Notes: generated by a model not told the origin, from the sequence alone. 64,000 nucleotides of DNA from Oryzicola mucosus (GCF_014534685.1 NZ_JACVVX010000002.1:682001-746000); one strand, 5' to 3'; positions 32,015 through 40,417 are shown, counted from the first letter of the stretch. Numbers and translations are program-made.

Positions 32015-33580
32015 ATGGACGACAGCGGACAGGAACCCTCGGGCGGCAGGCGGGGCCGGGGCGAACGTGGCGGGGCAAACGCCCGGCGCGCGGCGCGGTC
32101 GGGTGGCGGTCCTGGCACGCAGCTGACCTACATCAAGCGCGCGATCAACGTCTATGAGGTCCTCAACGAGGAGGGCCTGGCGCTGATCGAGAAGAACGCC
32201 GACACCGTGCTGGAAGAGATCGGCATCGAGTTCCGCGAAGACGAGGAGGCGCTGGCGCTATGGAAGGCGGCGGGCGCTGATGTCAGAGGCGAGCGGGTGC
32301 ATTTCCCAAAAGGCATGTGCCGCGAATTGTTGAAGACCGCGCCGTCGATCTACACCCAGCATGCCCGCAATCCCGAACGGTCTGTGCAGATCGGCGGCAA
32401 CGCAACCGTGTTCGCGCCGGTCTACGGTCCGCCCTTCGTGCGCGATCTCGACGGCGTCAGGCGCTATGCCACGATCGAGGATTTCCGCAATTTCGTGAAG
32501 CTCTCCTATATGGCGCCGTCGATCCACCATTCCGGCGGCACGGTGTGCGAGCCTGTCGACGTGCCGGTGAACAAGCGCCACCTCGACATGGTCTACAGTC
32601 ATATCAAATATTCCGACAAACCCTTCATGGGCTCGGTCACCGCGCCCGAACGCGCCGAAGACACGGTGGCGATGTGCAAGATCCTGTTTGGGGACGATTT
32701 CGTCGACCAGAACACGGTGCTGACCAGCCTGATCAACGCCAACTCGCCGATGGTGTTCGACGGCACCATGCTGGGCGCGCTCAAGGTCTATGCCCGCAAC
32801 AACCAGGCCTGCATCGTCACCCCCTTCATCCTCGCCGGCGCGATGAGCCCGGTGACGGTGGCGGGAACGCTGACGCAGGTTCTCGCCGAAGTTCTGGCCG
32901 GTGCTGCGCTCACCCAGCTTATCAGGCCCGGCGCACCGGTGCTGTTCGGCACCTTCGCATCCTCCATCTCGATGCAGTCGGGCGCGCCGACCTTCGGCAC
33001 GCCCGAGCCCTCGCTGGTGTCCTATGGCGCTGCCCAGCTGGCGCGCAGGCTCGGCCTGCCGTTCCGCACCGGCGGTTCGCTCTGCGGGTCCAAGGTGCCG
33101 GATGCCCAGGCAGCCTATGAAAGTGCCAGCACGCTCAACTCGACCGTATTGGCGGGCACCAATTTCGTGCTGCACGCGGCCGGCTGGCTCGAAGGCGGTC
33201 TCGCCTCCTGCTATGAAAAATTCATGATGGATATCGACCAGCTCGGCATGCAGCAGAAGTTCGCCCAGGGCGTCGACCTGTCGGAAAACGGCCAAGCGAT
33301 GGATGCTATCCGCGAAGTCGGCCCCGGCAGCCACTATCTCGGCTGCAGCCACACCCAAGCCAATTTCCAGACCGCCTTCTATCGTTCCGCGATTGCCGAC
33401 AACAATTCCTATGAACAGTGGTTGGCCGAAGGCGAAAAGCGTGCAGAAGCGCGCGCCAACGAGATGGCGAGACGCTGGCTCGAAACCTACGAGGCGCCCT
33501 ATCTCGATCCCGCGATCGACGAGGCGTTGGTGGATTTCGTGGCGCAGAAGAAGAACTCGATGCCCGACGCCTTCACGTGA
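32015..33580 (+). CDS. trimethylamine methyltransferase (MttB) superfamily protein, non-pyrrolysine
   Basis: A 521-residue TIM-barrel methyltransferase of the MttB superfamily. The reading frame is continuous with no in-frame amber codon, so it lacks the pyrrolysine of true trimethylamine methyltransferases. Non-Pyl members act on quaternary amines; MtgB uses glycine betaine (established for Desulfitobacterium). The N-terminus is a Gly/Arg-rich flexible tail (1-35). Conserved blocks include H-H-S-G-G-T-V-C-E-P near 170 and G-S-H-Y-L-G-C-S-H-T near 450. The ATG at 32015 has AGGGAAG upstream; the frame is open to 31811 but lies in the control region. It presumably demethylates a betaine onto the divergent corrinoid protein. 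Substrate inferred. Confidence 0.88.
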   Translation: MDDSGQEPSGGRRGRGERGGANARRAARSGGGPGTQLTYIKRAINVYEVLNEEGLALIEKNADTVLEEIGIEFREDEEALALWKAAGADVRGERVHFPKGMCRELLKTAPSIYTQHARNPERSVQIGGNATVFAPVYGPPFVRDLDGVRRYATIEDFRNFVKLSYMAPSIHHSGGTVCEPVDVPVNKRHLDMVYSHIKYSDKPFMGSVTAPERAEDTVAMCKILFGDDFVDQNTVLTSLINANSPMVFDGTMLGALKVYARNNQACIVTPFILAGAMSPVTVAGTLTQVLAEVLAGAALTQLIRPGAPVLFGTFASSISMQSGAPTFGTPEPSLVSYGAAQLARRLGLPFRTGGSLCGSKVPDAQAAYESASTLNSTVLAGTNFVLHAAGWLEGGLASCYEKFMMDIDQLGMQQKFAQGVDLSENGQAMDAIREVGPGSHYLGCSHTQANFQTAFYRSAIADNNSYEQWLAEGEKRAEARANEMARRWLETYEAPYLDPAIDEALVDFVAQKKNSMPDAFT

Positions 33581-33684
33581 AGCGAGCCCGCTTCAGGCCG
33601 GGCTAAAGTGGCCGACATCATTCACAAGGAAGTCTGGCGCACCGCTGTGCGGGGGCCGGAGGAGGGATGATTGTCTCATTTGCG

Positions 33685-33706
33685 CTTATACTGGTTCTGA
33701 TATAAG
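33685..33706. promoter_or_regulatory. dyad CTTATA-N10-TATAAG, likely operator/promoter of the toxin-antitoxin pair
   Basis: A perfect 6+6 inverted repeat ends nine bases before the toxin start codon and overlaps TATAAG, a likely -10 element. This is where autoregulating HigA-type antitoxins bind. Confidence 0.55.
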
Positions 33707-33714
33707 TTGCTGTC

Positions 33715-34035
33715 ATGTCTGCGCGGAAGCGGATTGAGTTTCTTGGGGATTCGCTCGTACAACTGAGGCGGTTTCCTGAATCGGCTCAAAAGGAGGCCGG
33801 CGTCCAGTTGCATAAGGTGCAATTGGGCCTTGAGCCGAGCGACTGGAAGCCGATGGCGTCGATAGGAGCCGGTGTCCGGGAAATCCGTATCAGGGATGAG
33901 ATGGGCGCGTTCCGTGTGATCTATGTCGCGAATATCGGTGATGCAGTCTATGTGCTGCATGCGTTCCAGAAAAAAACGCAAAAGACCGCAAAGCGCGATA
34001 TCGACTTGGCGGTTCTGCGCCGAAAGCAGATCTGA
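33715..34035 (+). CDS. HigB/RelE-like toxin (phage Gp49-like family)
   Basis: A 106-residue basic protein of the Gp49/HigB type. It has the motif G-V-R-E-I-R-I-R-D-E-x-G-A-F-R-V-I-Y-V in the centre and V-L-H-A-F-Q-K-K-T-Q-K-T towards the C-terminus, the segments that form the RNase active face of HigB-like toxins. Toxin first, antitoxin eight bases later is the usual order for HigBA. It should cut mRNA on the ribosome when the antitoxin is lost. The operator-like dyad at 33685 is directly upstream. Whether it is active here is unknown. Confidence 0.85.
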   Translation: MSARKRIEFLGDSLVQLRRFPESAQKEAGVQLHKVQLGLEPSDWKPMASIGAGVREIRIRDEMGAFRVIYVANIGDAVYVLHAFQKKTQKTAKRDIDLAVLRRKQI

Positions 34036-34043
34036 GGACAATT

Positions 34044-34325
34044 ATGGAGCGTGAGGTTTTCGAGGATATCTGGGACGCGTTGGAAGCAACCCCGGCGGAG
34101 GCGGCCAACATGTCGATGCGTTCGGGACTGCTGATTGCCATCGAACAGCAGGTTAGGGGCTGGAATCTCAGCCAGGCGGAGGCCGCGCGGCGACTTGGCG
34201 TGACACAGCCGCGGCTCAACGACCTGCTTAAAGGAAAGATTGTCAATTTCAGTCTCGATGCCCTCGTTGAACTGGCTTCCCGAGCAGGTCTCAAAGTCAC
34301 GCTCGACATCGCGCAAGCGGCATAG
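34044..34325 (+). CDS. XRE-family antitoxin, HigA-like
   Basis: A 93-residue antitoxin with a central helix-turn-helix (about 42-80): N-L-S-Q-A-E-A-A-R-R-L-G-V-T-Q-P-R-L-N-D. The acidic N-terminal segment probably contacts the toxin. This is the short HigA variant often annotated as XRE-family or helix-turn-helix domain antitoxin. It lies eight bases downstream of the toxin gene and is surely cotranscribed. It should neutralise the toxin and repress the operon through the CTTATA/TATAAG dyad. Confidence 0.88.
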   Translation: MEREVFEDIWDALEATPAEAANMSMRSGLLIAIEQQVRGWNLSQAEAARRLGVTQPRLNDLLKGKIVNFSLDALVELASRAGLKVTLDIAQAA

Positions 34326-34361
34326 ATGCGCGCGGGAGTGGCTAGGTGCGGTGTCTAAGCA

Positions 34362-35033
34362 ATGATATCCGACCAACTCAACTCAGCTTTTACAGCCGTT
34401 GGCCTGTCTCTCCGTAGCGGGTTCAGCTTCTCTGCGTCCGATAACGCGCCGCCCGGTCTTTCTGGGCATCCGGCCCGGTCGGTGCTGCTGGTCGGCAATG
34501 CCGGCGCTGGATACTGGCCGCATTTTCAGCGCTGGCTGAGCGAGCAGCCCGCGCCGGTCCAAAATCCGCTCGATACATGGTGCCGGCAGATGATCGGCGG
34601 GATAGCCGAACAGGTCGGCGCACGCGCGGTGTCGCCTGCCGACAAGCCGTATCTGCCGTTCCAGCAATGGGCGATGCGCGCCGAAGGGTTGCGCGCGTCG
34701 CCGCTCGGCGTCCTGATGCATCCGGTGTACGGCGTTTGGCATGCCTATCGTGGCGCGCTGTTGTTTGACGTTGAGATTTCGATTCAAGTGCCTCGCAGTT
34801 TGAATCACCCCTGCGACCTATGTGTTTCAAAACCCTGCAAGAAACACTGCCCGGTCGCCGCCCATGCGGGCGAGGGTTTCGCTTATGCGGATTGTCTCGA
34901 TCATGTCCGCGGCCACGACGGCGCGGATTGCCGTGAAAGGGGTTGCCTCGATCGCAATGCTTGCCCTCATGGAACGGCATTCCGCTATCCCACGGAGGTT
35001 CAACGTTTTCATATGGATGCGTTTGCGGGTTGA
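34362..35033 (+). CDS. ferredoxin-like Cys-rich protein
   Basis: A 223-residue protein whose C-terminal third (about 148-205) has two iron-sulfur-like Cys clusters: C-x2-C-x4-C-x3-C-P, then C, C-x4-C-x5-C-P. This is the spacing of a double [4Fe-4S] ferredoxin-type domain. The N-terminal 140 residues contain V-G-N-A-G-A-G-Y-W and W-C-R-Q-M-I-G-G-I and no catalytic motif I know. The layout recalls the ferredoxin part of epoxyqueuosine-reductase-type or corrinoid-reducing proteins, but no B12 domain is present. It lies 36 bases after the antitoxin and may be read through from it. Electron-transfer role inferred. Confidence 0.7.
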   Translation: MISDQLNSAFTAVGLSLRSGFSFSASDNAPPGLSGHPARSVLLVGNAGAGYWPHFQRWLSEQPAPVQNPLDTWCRQMIGGIAEQVGARAVSPADKPYLPFQQWAMRAEGLRASPLGVLMHPVYGVWHAYRGALLFDVEISIQVPRSLNHPCDLCVSKPCKKHCPVAAHAGEGFAYADCLDHVRGHDGADCRERGCLDRNACPHGTAFRYPTEVQRFHMDAFAG

Positions 35034-35106
35034 CTCGCCGCTCCATACGGCGACCAATCCTTGGGAATGTGCGTTGATTCCTGCCGCTTCCAGAGGGGAC
35101 ATCTGA

Positions 35107-36534
35107 ATGGCCGATACAACCGCTTCCCAAATCTCCACGCCTGCCATCGAACCCAGCCTGCACAGGGTCATGGGACCATGGCTGCTGCTTCTGTTCATTG
35201 TCGGCGATATTCTCGGCACCGGCATCTATGCGTTGACCGGCCAGGTCGCCAAGCAAGTGGGAGGCGTGGTCTGGCTGCCCTTTCTCGTGGCCTTCGCCGT
35301 CGCCTTGATCACGGCCTTCAGCTATCTTGAACTGGTCACCAAATATCCGCGGGCAGCAGGCGCCGCGCTCTACACGCACAAAGCGTTCGGTATCCATTTC
35401 ATCACCTTCATCGTCGCCTTCGCGGTGATGAGTTCCGGCATTACCTCGGCCTCGACGGCTTCGCGCGCCTTCGCAGCCAACCTCTCAAACGCCTTTGGCT
35501 GGAACCTTGAAGCGGGCATTGGCATCACGCTGGTGGGCCTTGCCTTCATGGCGGTGGTTGCGGTCGTCAATTTCCGGGGCGTCGGCGAAAGCGTGAAGGC
35601 CAATGTTGTGCTGACCATGGTGGAGCTTACCGGTCTTCTGATCATCATTGTCATCGGCCTTTGGGCCATCGGTGCCGGGCAGGGCGATGTCTCACGCGTC
35701 ACCCAGTTCTCCGCATCGGCTGACCGGGGCGCATTCTGGTCGGTCATCGCAGCGACCACGCTCGCTTTCTTCGCCATGGTCGGGTTCGAGGATTCCGTCA
35801 ACATGGCGGAGGAATGCAAGAACCCGTCGAAAATCTTCCCGAAAGTGCTTCTCGCTGGCTTGCTGATCACCGGCGTGATCTATGTGCTGGTGTCGGTTTC
35901 GGCGATCACGCTGGTATCGCCGGAAGATCTGGGCGAGGGGGAGACGCCGCTGCTCAAGGTCGTCCAGGCTGGCGCGCCGAATTTCCCGATCGGTATCTTC
36001 GCCTTCATCACCATGTTTGCGGTGGCCAACAGCGCACTGATCAATATGCTGATGGCGAGCCGTCTGGTCTATGGCATGAGCCGCGAGCATGTGTTGCCGC
36101 CGCTGTTGGGCAAGGTGCATGTCACACGACGCACACCCTACATCGCCATCGGCTTCACCACCCTGCTGGCCTTCGGCCTGATCACCTTCGTGGGCGAGGT
36201 GCCGGCTCTGGGCGGTACGACGGCGCTGCTGCTGCTCTGCGTCTTCACCATCGTCAATGTCGCGGTGCTGGTGCTGCGCAAGGACAAGGTCGATCACGAT
36301 CATTTCCGTGCGCCGACCATCCTGCCTGTCGTGGGCGCCATCTGCTGCGCCTTCCTGACCGGCCCGTGGACTGGCCGTGACCCCGTACAGTACAGCATTG
36401 CCGGTGTGCTTTTGGCCATCGGCGTCGTGCTCTGGGGCGTGACCGTTGCTGTCAACAAATCAACCGGCGTTCAGCCAGCGGCCCCGCGGTCCGATGACGA
36501 CGACGAGTTGCATTTCCGTGGGCCGGTGAACTGA
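35107..36534 (+). CDS. APC family amino acid/polyamine permease
   Basis: A 475-residue transporter with 12 predicted membrane helices. The first-helix motif G-D-I-L-G-T-G-I-Y (about 33-41) is the APC-superfamily substrate-binding G-x-G-I segment, and F-A-M-V-G-F-E-D near 220 is helix 6. The C-terminal tail is acidic. It probably imports an amino acid or amine by proton symport or exchange. It stands alone, followed by a hairpin at 36546 and a sigma factor gene. No specificity can be given. Confidence 0.88.
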   Translation: MADTTASQISTPAIEPSLHRVMGPWLLLLFIVGDILGTGIYALTGQVAKQVGGVVWLPFLVAFAVALITAFSYLELVTKYPRAAGAALYTHKAFGIHFITFIVAFAVMSSGITSASTASRAFAANLSNAFGWNLEAGIGITLVGLAFMAVVAVVNFRGVGESVKANVVLTMVELTGLLIIIVIGLWAIGAGQGDVSRVTQFSASADRGAFWSVIAATTLAFFAMVGFEDSVNMAEECKNPSKIFPKVLLAGLLITGVIYVLVSVSAITLVSPEDLGEGETPLLKVVQAGAPNFPIGIFAFITMFAVANSALINMLMASRLVYGMSREHVLPPLLGKVHVTRRTPYIAIGFTTLLAFGLITFVGEVPALGGTTALLLLCVFTIVNVAVLVLRKDKVDHDHFRAPTILPVVGAICCAFLTGPWTGRDPVQYSIAGVLLAIGVVLWGVTVAVNKSTGVQPAAPRSDDDDELHFRGPVN

Positions 36535-36545
36535 CCCACCGTTTG

Positions 36546-36573
36546 AAGCGCGGCGGTGAGGTCGCGCTTTCTC
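36546..36573 (+). terminator. possible intrinsic terminator of the permease gene
   Basis: A perfect 7-bp stem AAGCGCG/CGCGCTT with a 10-base loop, followed by TCTCT. It is a moderate candidate 12 bases past the stop. Confidence 0.45.
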
Positions 36574-36648
36574 TGCGGCGTCATCGAAAAGCATGAAAAA
36601 TCTTTCCATCACCCCAAGGATCGCCGACAAGCGTTCGTCCAACGGGCA

Positions 36649-37212
36649 ATGATGGCGATGATGCTGGACAAAAGCGATGTCTCCGATGCCGATCTGATCG
36701 GCCGAGCGCGCAATGGCGACAGGCTGGCGTTCGGCGCTCTGGTCGAGCGGCACTATGGATTCATCCATCGCGTTGCTTTCCGCTGGTGTGGCCGCAAGGC
36801 CGACGCCGAGGACATCGCGCAGGAGGTCTGCGTGCGGCTCGGCAAGGCTATCCGCGACTATCGCGGCGGCGGTGCCTTCACCACATGGCTCTACGCCATG
36901 ACGATGAACGCCGCCCGCGACCTGATGCGCAAATCCGCGCGCGAAAGCCTCAAGACACAGGCTTTCGGGGTGCATGCGCTGATTTCAGGCGAGGCGCAGG
37001 AAGAGCCGGACGATCAGGCCGACCGGCTTTGGCTTGCTGTACGGCAATTGTCCGACAAGCAGCGCGAGGCGGTGGTTCTGGTCTATGGCGAGGGGCTATC
37101 GCATGCGGCCGCCGCCGACGCGTTGGCGGTCGCGGAGGCAACCGTGTCCTGGCACATCCATGAAGCGAAAAAACGGCTGAAGCAACTCATGCGCTCGGCC
37201 GGGGAAGAGTGA
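36649..37212 (+). CDS. ECF-type RNA polymerase sigma factor
   Basis: A 187-residue group 4 sigma factor. Region 2 (about 15-85) has F-G-A-L-V-E-R-H-Y and D-A-E-D-I-A-Q-E-V-C; region 4 (about 120-180) has Q-R-E-A-V-V-L-V-Y-G-E-G-L-S-H-A-A-A-A-D-A. It directs RNA polymerase to a small envelope or stress regulon. Four ATGs cluster at 36649-36661, so the exact start is uncertain by up to four residues. The stop region overlaps the VWA gene (GTGA at 37209, ATG at 37215), so the VWA protein probably is, or contains, its membrane-bound partner. Confidence 0.85.
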   Translation: MMAMMLDKSDVSDADLIGRARNGDRLAFGALVERHYGFIHRVAFRWCGRKADAEDIAQEVCVRLGKAIRDYRGGGAFTTWLYAMTMNAARDLMRKSARESLKTQAFGVHALISGEAQEEPDDQADRLWLAVRQLSDKQREAVVLVYGEGLSHAAAADALAVAEATVSWHIHEAKKRLKQLMRSAGEE

Positions 37213-37214
37213 CC

Positions 37215-39224
37215 ATGGTCGACGACAACGAACTGGAAAGGCTGCGTTTTACCACTGTTCCGGCTCCTTCGGCGGAGGCCAGGGCGCGCGCCTTGCAGGC
37301 GGCGATGACAGCCTTCGACGATGCCGAAAATAATGCGGCCGCCACCCAAGCTTCCGAAGGCGGGCGTCGTCTCACAGACCGAGTGCACAAACTCTGGAGT
37401 GAGATGATGACCAAGAAATTTCTGACCGCACCCGCCCTTGCCGGCGCCGTGGCGTTGCCGCTCGCCGCCTATGTGACTTTCCAGGTGATCGAGCAGCAGG
37501 GTTTCGATTTCGGCCGCGGCCGTGGCGAGCTTCGCCAGACAAACCAGCCGGTTGCCAAGCCTTCCGAGGCCGAAAACCGCGACGTTGCAACCGAATTGGC
37601 GGCGCCACAGCAGCCCGAGGCTGCCATTGCACAGGAAGCAGCACCTTCGGCCGGTGGCCAGCCGGCCTTTGCCCCGCCGCCGGCACCTGCGCCGCAATCG
37701 GCAAGCCGCGACATGGCCCGTTCAAGCGGCGTGGTCGCGCCCAAGATGCTGACCCGCTCCCCGACCGACTTGCTGCCGCCGGCTACGGAGAACCGTGACC
37801 GCGTCCAGACGTTCGACGGCAACCCGATCAAGGTGACGGCGGAAGAGCCGGTGTCGACCTTTTCCATCGATGTCGACACAGCGTCCTATTCCTTCGTGCG
37901 CCGCTCGCTGAAGGAGGGGTTTCTGCCGCAGGCCGACACGGTGCGCGTCGAGGAGATGATCAACTACTTTCCCTATGATTGGCAGGGTCCAAACGATGCG
38001 AAGGACCCCTTCAAGTCGACCGTAAGCGTGTTTCCGACCCCTTGGAATGCCGGAACGAAGCTCATGCATGTGGCGATCAAGGGGTATGATGTGCAGCCGG
38101 TTGAGCGGCCCCGCGCAAACCTCGTTTTCCTCATCGACGTGTCGGGATCGATGAACGCGCCTGATAAGCTGCCGCTGCTGCAATCGGCGTTCCGGCTTTT
38201 GGTCAACACGCTTCAGGCCGACGACACCGTGTCCATCGTCACCTATGCCGGCGAGGCGGGCACCGTGCTGGAGCCGACCAAGGCTTCGGATCGCCAGGCA
38301 ATCCTGGACGCTATCGACCGGCTCCAGCCGGGCGGTTCGACGGCTGGAGCCGCCGGCATCGAGGAAGCCTACAGGTTGGCGCAGAAATCCTTCGTGCAGG
38401 GCGGCGTCAACCGGGTGATGCTGGCCACCGACGGCGACTTCAATGTCGGGCAGAGCGACGATGCCGATCTCAAGCGGCTGATCGAGGACAGGCGCAAGGC
38501 CGGCGTGTTCCTGTCTGTGTTCGGCTTCGGGCGCGGCAATCTGAACGACCAGATGATGCAGACCATCGCCCAGAACGGCAATGGCACGGCCGCTTATATC
38601 GACACGCTGGCAGAGGCCGAGAAGGTGCTTGTGGAGGAGGCGGGTTCGACCCTGTTTCCGATTGCCAAGGACGTCAAGATCCAGGTCGAGTTCAATCCGG
38701 CTGCTGTCTCGGAATACCGGCTGATCGGCTACGAAACCCGGGCGCTCAACCGCGAGGATTTCAACAACGACCGTGTCGATGCGGGTGAGATCGGCTCGGG
38801 CCATTCGGTGACGGCGATCTATGAGATCACCCCGAAGGGCAGCCCGGCTGAGATGGTCGACGACCTGCGATATGGCGAGGCGACCGTGCAAAACCCCGGC
38901 GGCATCGCCAATGCCGACGAATATGCCTTCGTGAAAATCCGCTACAAGGCGCCCGACAGCGTCACCAGCACGCTGATCACCACGCCGGTGACAAAGGCGA
39001 ACGAAGCCTCAAGCTTCGATACGGCTGGCGTCGACCAGCGCTTCTCCGTCGCGGTGGCCGCTTTCGGGCAGAAATTGCGCGGCGAGGATGCCACCGCTGG
39101 CTTCGGCTACGACCGTATCACCGAGATCGCGACGGCTGCGCGGGGCGACGATCCTTTCGGCTACAGGGCGGAGTTCCTGTCGCTGGTGCGCCTTGCCTCA
39201 GCGCTGGAGGCGGGCAAGCGGTAA
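37215..39224 (+). CDS. YfbK-like VWA protein with anti-sigma-like N-terminus
   Basis: A 669-residue membrane-anchored protein. A cytoplasmic N-terminus of about 65 residues (L-R-F-T-T-V-P-A-P-S-A-E-A-R-A-R-A-L) resembles anti-sigma N-termini. One membrane helix lies at about 70-90, followed by a Pro/Ala/Gln-rich periplasmic linker. Then come a VWA N-terminal domain (F-S-I-D-V-D-T-A-S-Y-S) and a VWA domain with MIDAS D-V-S-G-S-M near 307. A DUF3520-like C-terminus completes it. It starts two codons after the sigma gene stop; the GTG at 37209 is an alternative. Control of the ECF sigma factor by the N-terminal segment is inferred from coupling and topology. Confidence 0.82.
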   Translation: MVDDNELERLRFTTVPAPSAEARARALQAAMTAFDDAENNAAATQASEGGRRLTDRVHKLWSEMMTKKFLTAPALAGAVALPLAAYVTFQVIEQQGFDFGRGRGELRQTNQPVAKPSEAENRDVATELAAPQQPEAAIAQEAAPSAGGQPAFAPPPAPAPQSASRDMARSSGVVAPKMLTRSPTDLLPPATENRDRVQTFDGNPIKVTAEEPVSTFSIDVDTASYSFVRRSLKEGFLPQADTVRVEEMINYFPYDWQGPNDAKDPFKSTVSVFPTPWNAGTKLMHVAIKGYDVQPVERPRANLVFLIDVSGSMNAPDKLPLLQSAFRLLVNTLQADDTVSIVTYAGEAGTVLEPTKASDRQAILDAIDRLQPGGSTAGAAGIEEAYRLAQKSFVQGGVNRVMLATDGDFNVGQSDDADLKRLIEDRRKAGVFLSVFGFGRGNLNDQMMQTIAQNGNGTAAYIDTLAEAEKVLVEEAGSTLFPIAKDVKIQVEFNPAAVSEYRLIGYETRALNREDFNNDRVDAGEIGSGHSVTAIYEITPKGSPAEMVDDLRYGEATVQNPGGIANADEYAFVKIRYKAPDSVTSTLITTPVTKANEASSFDTAGVDQRFSVAVAAFGQKLRGEDATAGFGYDRITEIATAARGDDPFGYRAEFLSLVRLASALEAGKR

Positions 39225-39294
39225 AACAAGCGTGACCGTGGAGCCGGGGATATGGCTCTGTCGCGTGGCTGGGAGGGCTGGATAAGGGTCGCGT

Positions 39295-40308
39295 TCAGCG
39301 CTGCCTGCGCCGCTCACGACGGCCCTCGGCCGTCTCGGGTGCGTTGGCGGTGGCGAGTTTGTTGCGCATCGGGCCGATGCGCTCGACAATCTCCTCGACT
39401 GTCGGGCGACCAACCTTGTGGTGCTCATCCAGCGCCTTGCGCATGGCGGCGAGATGCTCGAAGGAGGTGCCGCAGCAGCCCCCGACGATCTTTGCGCCTG
39501 AATCGACTGCGAGACGCACATAATCCGACATCAGATCGGGCGTGCCCGAATAGTGGATTTCCGTGCCCCTGAATTCCGGAATGCCGCAATTGCCCTTCAC
39601 GATCACAGTCGCGTCCGGCTTTGCCTCCGTCATGTCGAGCAGCGACGCCAGAATGTCTGACGCACCGACACCGCAATTGGCGCCGACTGCCACGGGCTGC
39701 TGCTGAAGTCCTTCGGACACACCATGGATATCCTTCGGCAGCAGGCCCATCATGGTGCGGCCGGCCGTGTCGAACGAGCCGGTATAGGTGTAGGGCAAGC
39801 CGACCTTGATCGCGGCTTCGGCCGCCGCGCGGATTTCCTCAGGTGCCGACATGGTCTCGATCCAGGCGACCTCAGCGCCGCCCGCCTTCAAGCCCTCGAT
39901 CTGTTCGGCAAAGGCCTCGACAGCGTCGTCATAGGTCAGGGCGCCGAGCGGTTGCAGCAACTCGCCGGTCGGGCCGACGGAGCCCGCCACGATCACGCGG
40001 CGGCCGGCCTTGTCGGCGACGGAGCGGGCGATTTCAGCGGCGCGCTTGTTCAGCTCGAACACGCGATCCTGGGCATGGTGCAGCTTCAGCCGATGGCGTG
40101 TGCCGCCGAACGAATTGGTCAGGATGATGTCGGCGCCGGCCTCGACGAATTTCCGGTGCAGCGTTTCAATTTTTTCCGGCGCGCTCTCGTTCCACAATTC
40201 CGGTGCGTCGCCGGATTCCAGACCCATGGCGAACAGATTGGTGCCGGTGGCGCCATCGGCCAGAAGCACGCCTTTTTCGGCAATGAGATCATCAATCGGA
40301 TTTTGCAT
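39295..40308 (-). CDS. bmt: homocysteine S-methyltransferase family (betaine-homocysteine methyltransferase-like)
   Basis: A 337-residue (beta/alpha)8 methyltransferase. The zinc-thiol triad is complete: C212 in G-A-N-C-G-V-G and C278-C279 in G-G-C-C-G-T. The substrate loop D-G-A-T-G-T-N is at 18-24. It moves a methyl group from betaine, or another methyl donor, to homocysteine to form methionine. The ATG at 40308 with GAGG upstream was used; the frame extends eight codons further. A strong dyad operator lies 27-48 bases upstream. It is monocistronic. The donor (betaine, dimethylsulfoniopropionate or S-methylmethionine) cannot be read from sequence. Confidence 0.85.
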   Translation of the reverse strand: MQNPIDDLIAEKGVLLADGATGTNLFAMGLESGDAPELWNESAPEKIETLHRKFVEAGADIILTNSFGGTRHRLKLHHAQDRVFELNKRAAEIARSVADKAGRRVIVAGSVGPTGELLQPLGALTYDDAVEAFAEQIEGLKAGGAEVAWIETMSAPEEIRAAAEAAIKVGLPYTYTGSFDTAGRTMMGLLPKDIHGVSEGLQQQPVAVGANCGVGASDILASLLDMTEAKPDATVIVKGNCGIPEFRGTEIHYSGTPDLMSDYVRLAVDSGAKIVGGCCGTSFEHLAAMRKALDEHHKVGRPTVEEIVERIGPMRNKLATANAPETAEGRRERRRQR

Positions 40309-40334
40309 GGGGTGCCTCGCTAACCGTGCCAATA

Positions 40335-40356
40335 GATATAAAGATCTCTTTATGTC
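40335..40356. promoter_or_regulatory. dyad ATAAAGA-TC-TCTTTAT, operator upstream of the homocysteine methyltransferase
   Basis: Bases 40338-40353 form a perfect 7+7 inverted repeat with two extra matching pairs outside. AT-rich ATAAAG/CTTTAT dyads resemble sites bound by ArsR-type S-adenosylhomocysteine regulators (SahR) of methionine-cycle genes. The resemblance is from memory, so the regulator assignment is inference. Confidence 0.5.
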
Positions 40357-40417
40357 TCGTCAATGAACGGTGCCGCAGTCGACGTCGCACAAAAAGCCGA
40401 GTCGCGCGTTAAACGTC

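Noticed and set aside
32015-33580. Pyrrolysine-containing trimethylamine methyltransferase
   Set aside because: The frame has no internal amber codon, and no pyl genes are in the window.
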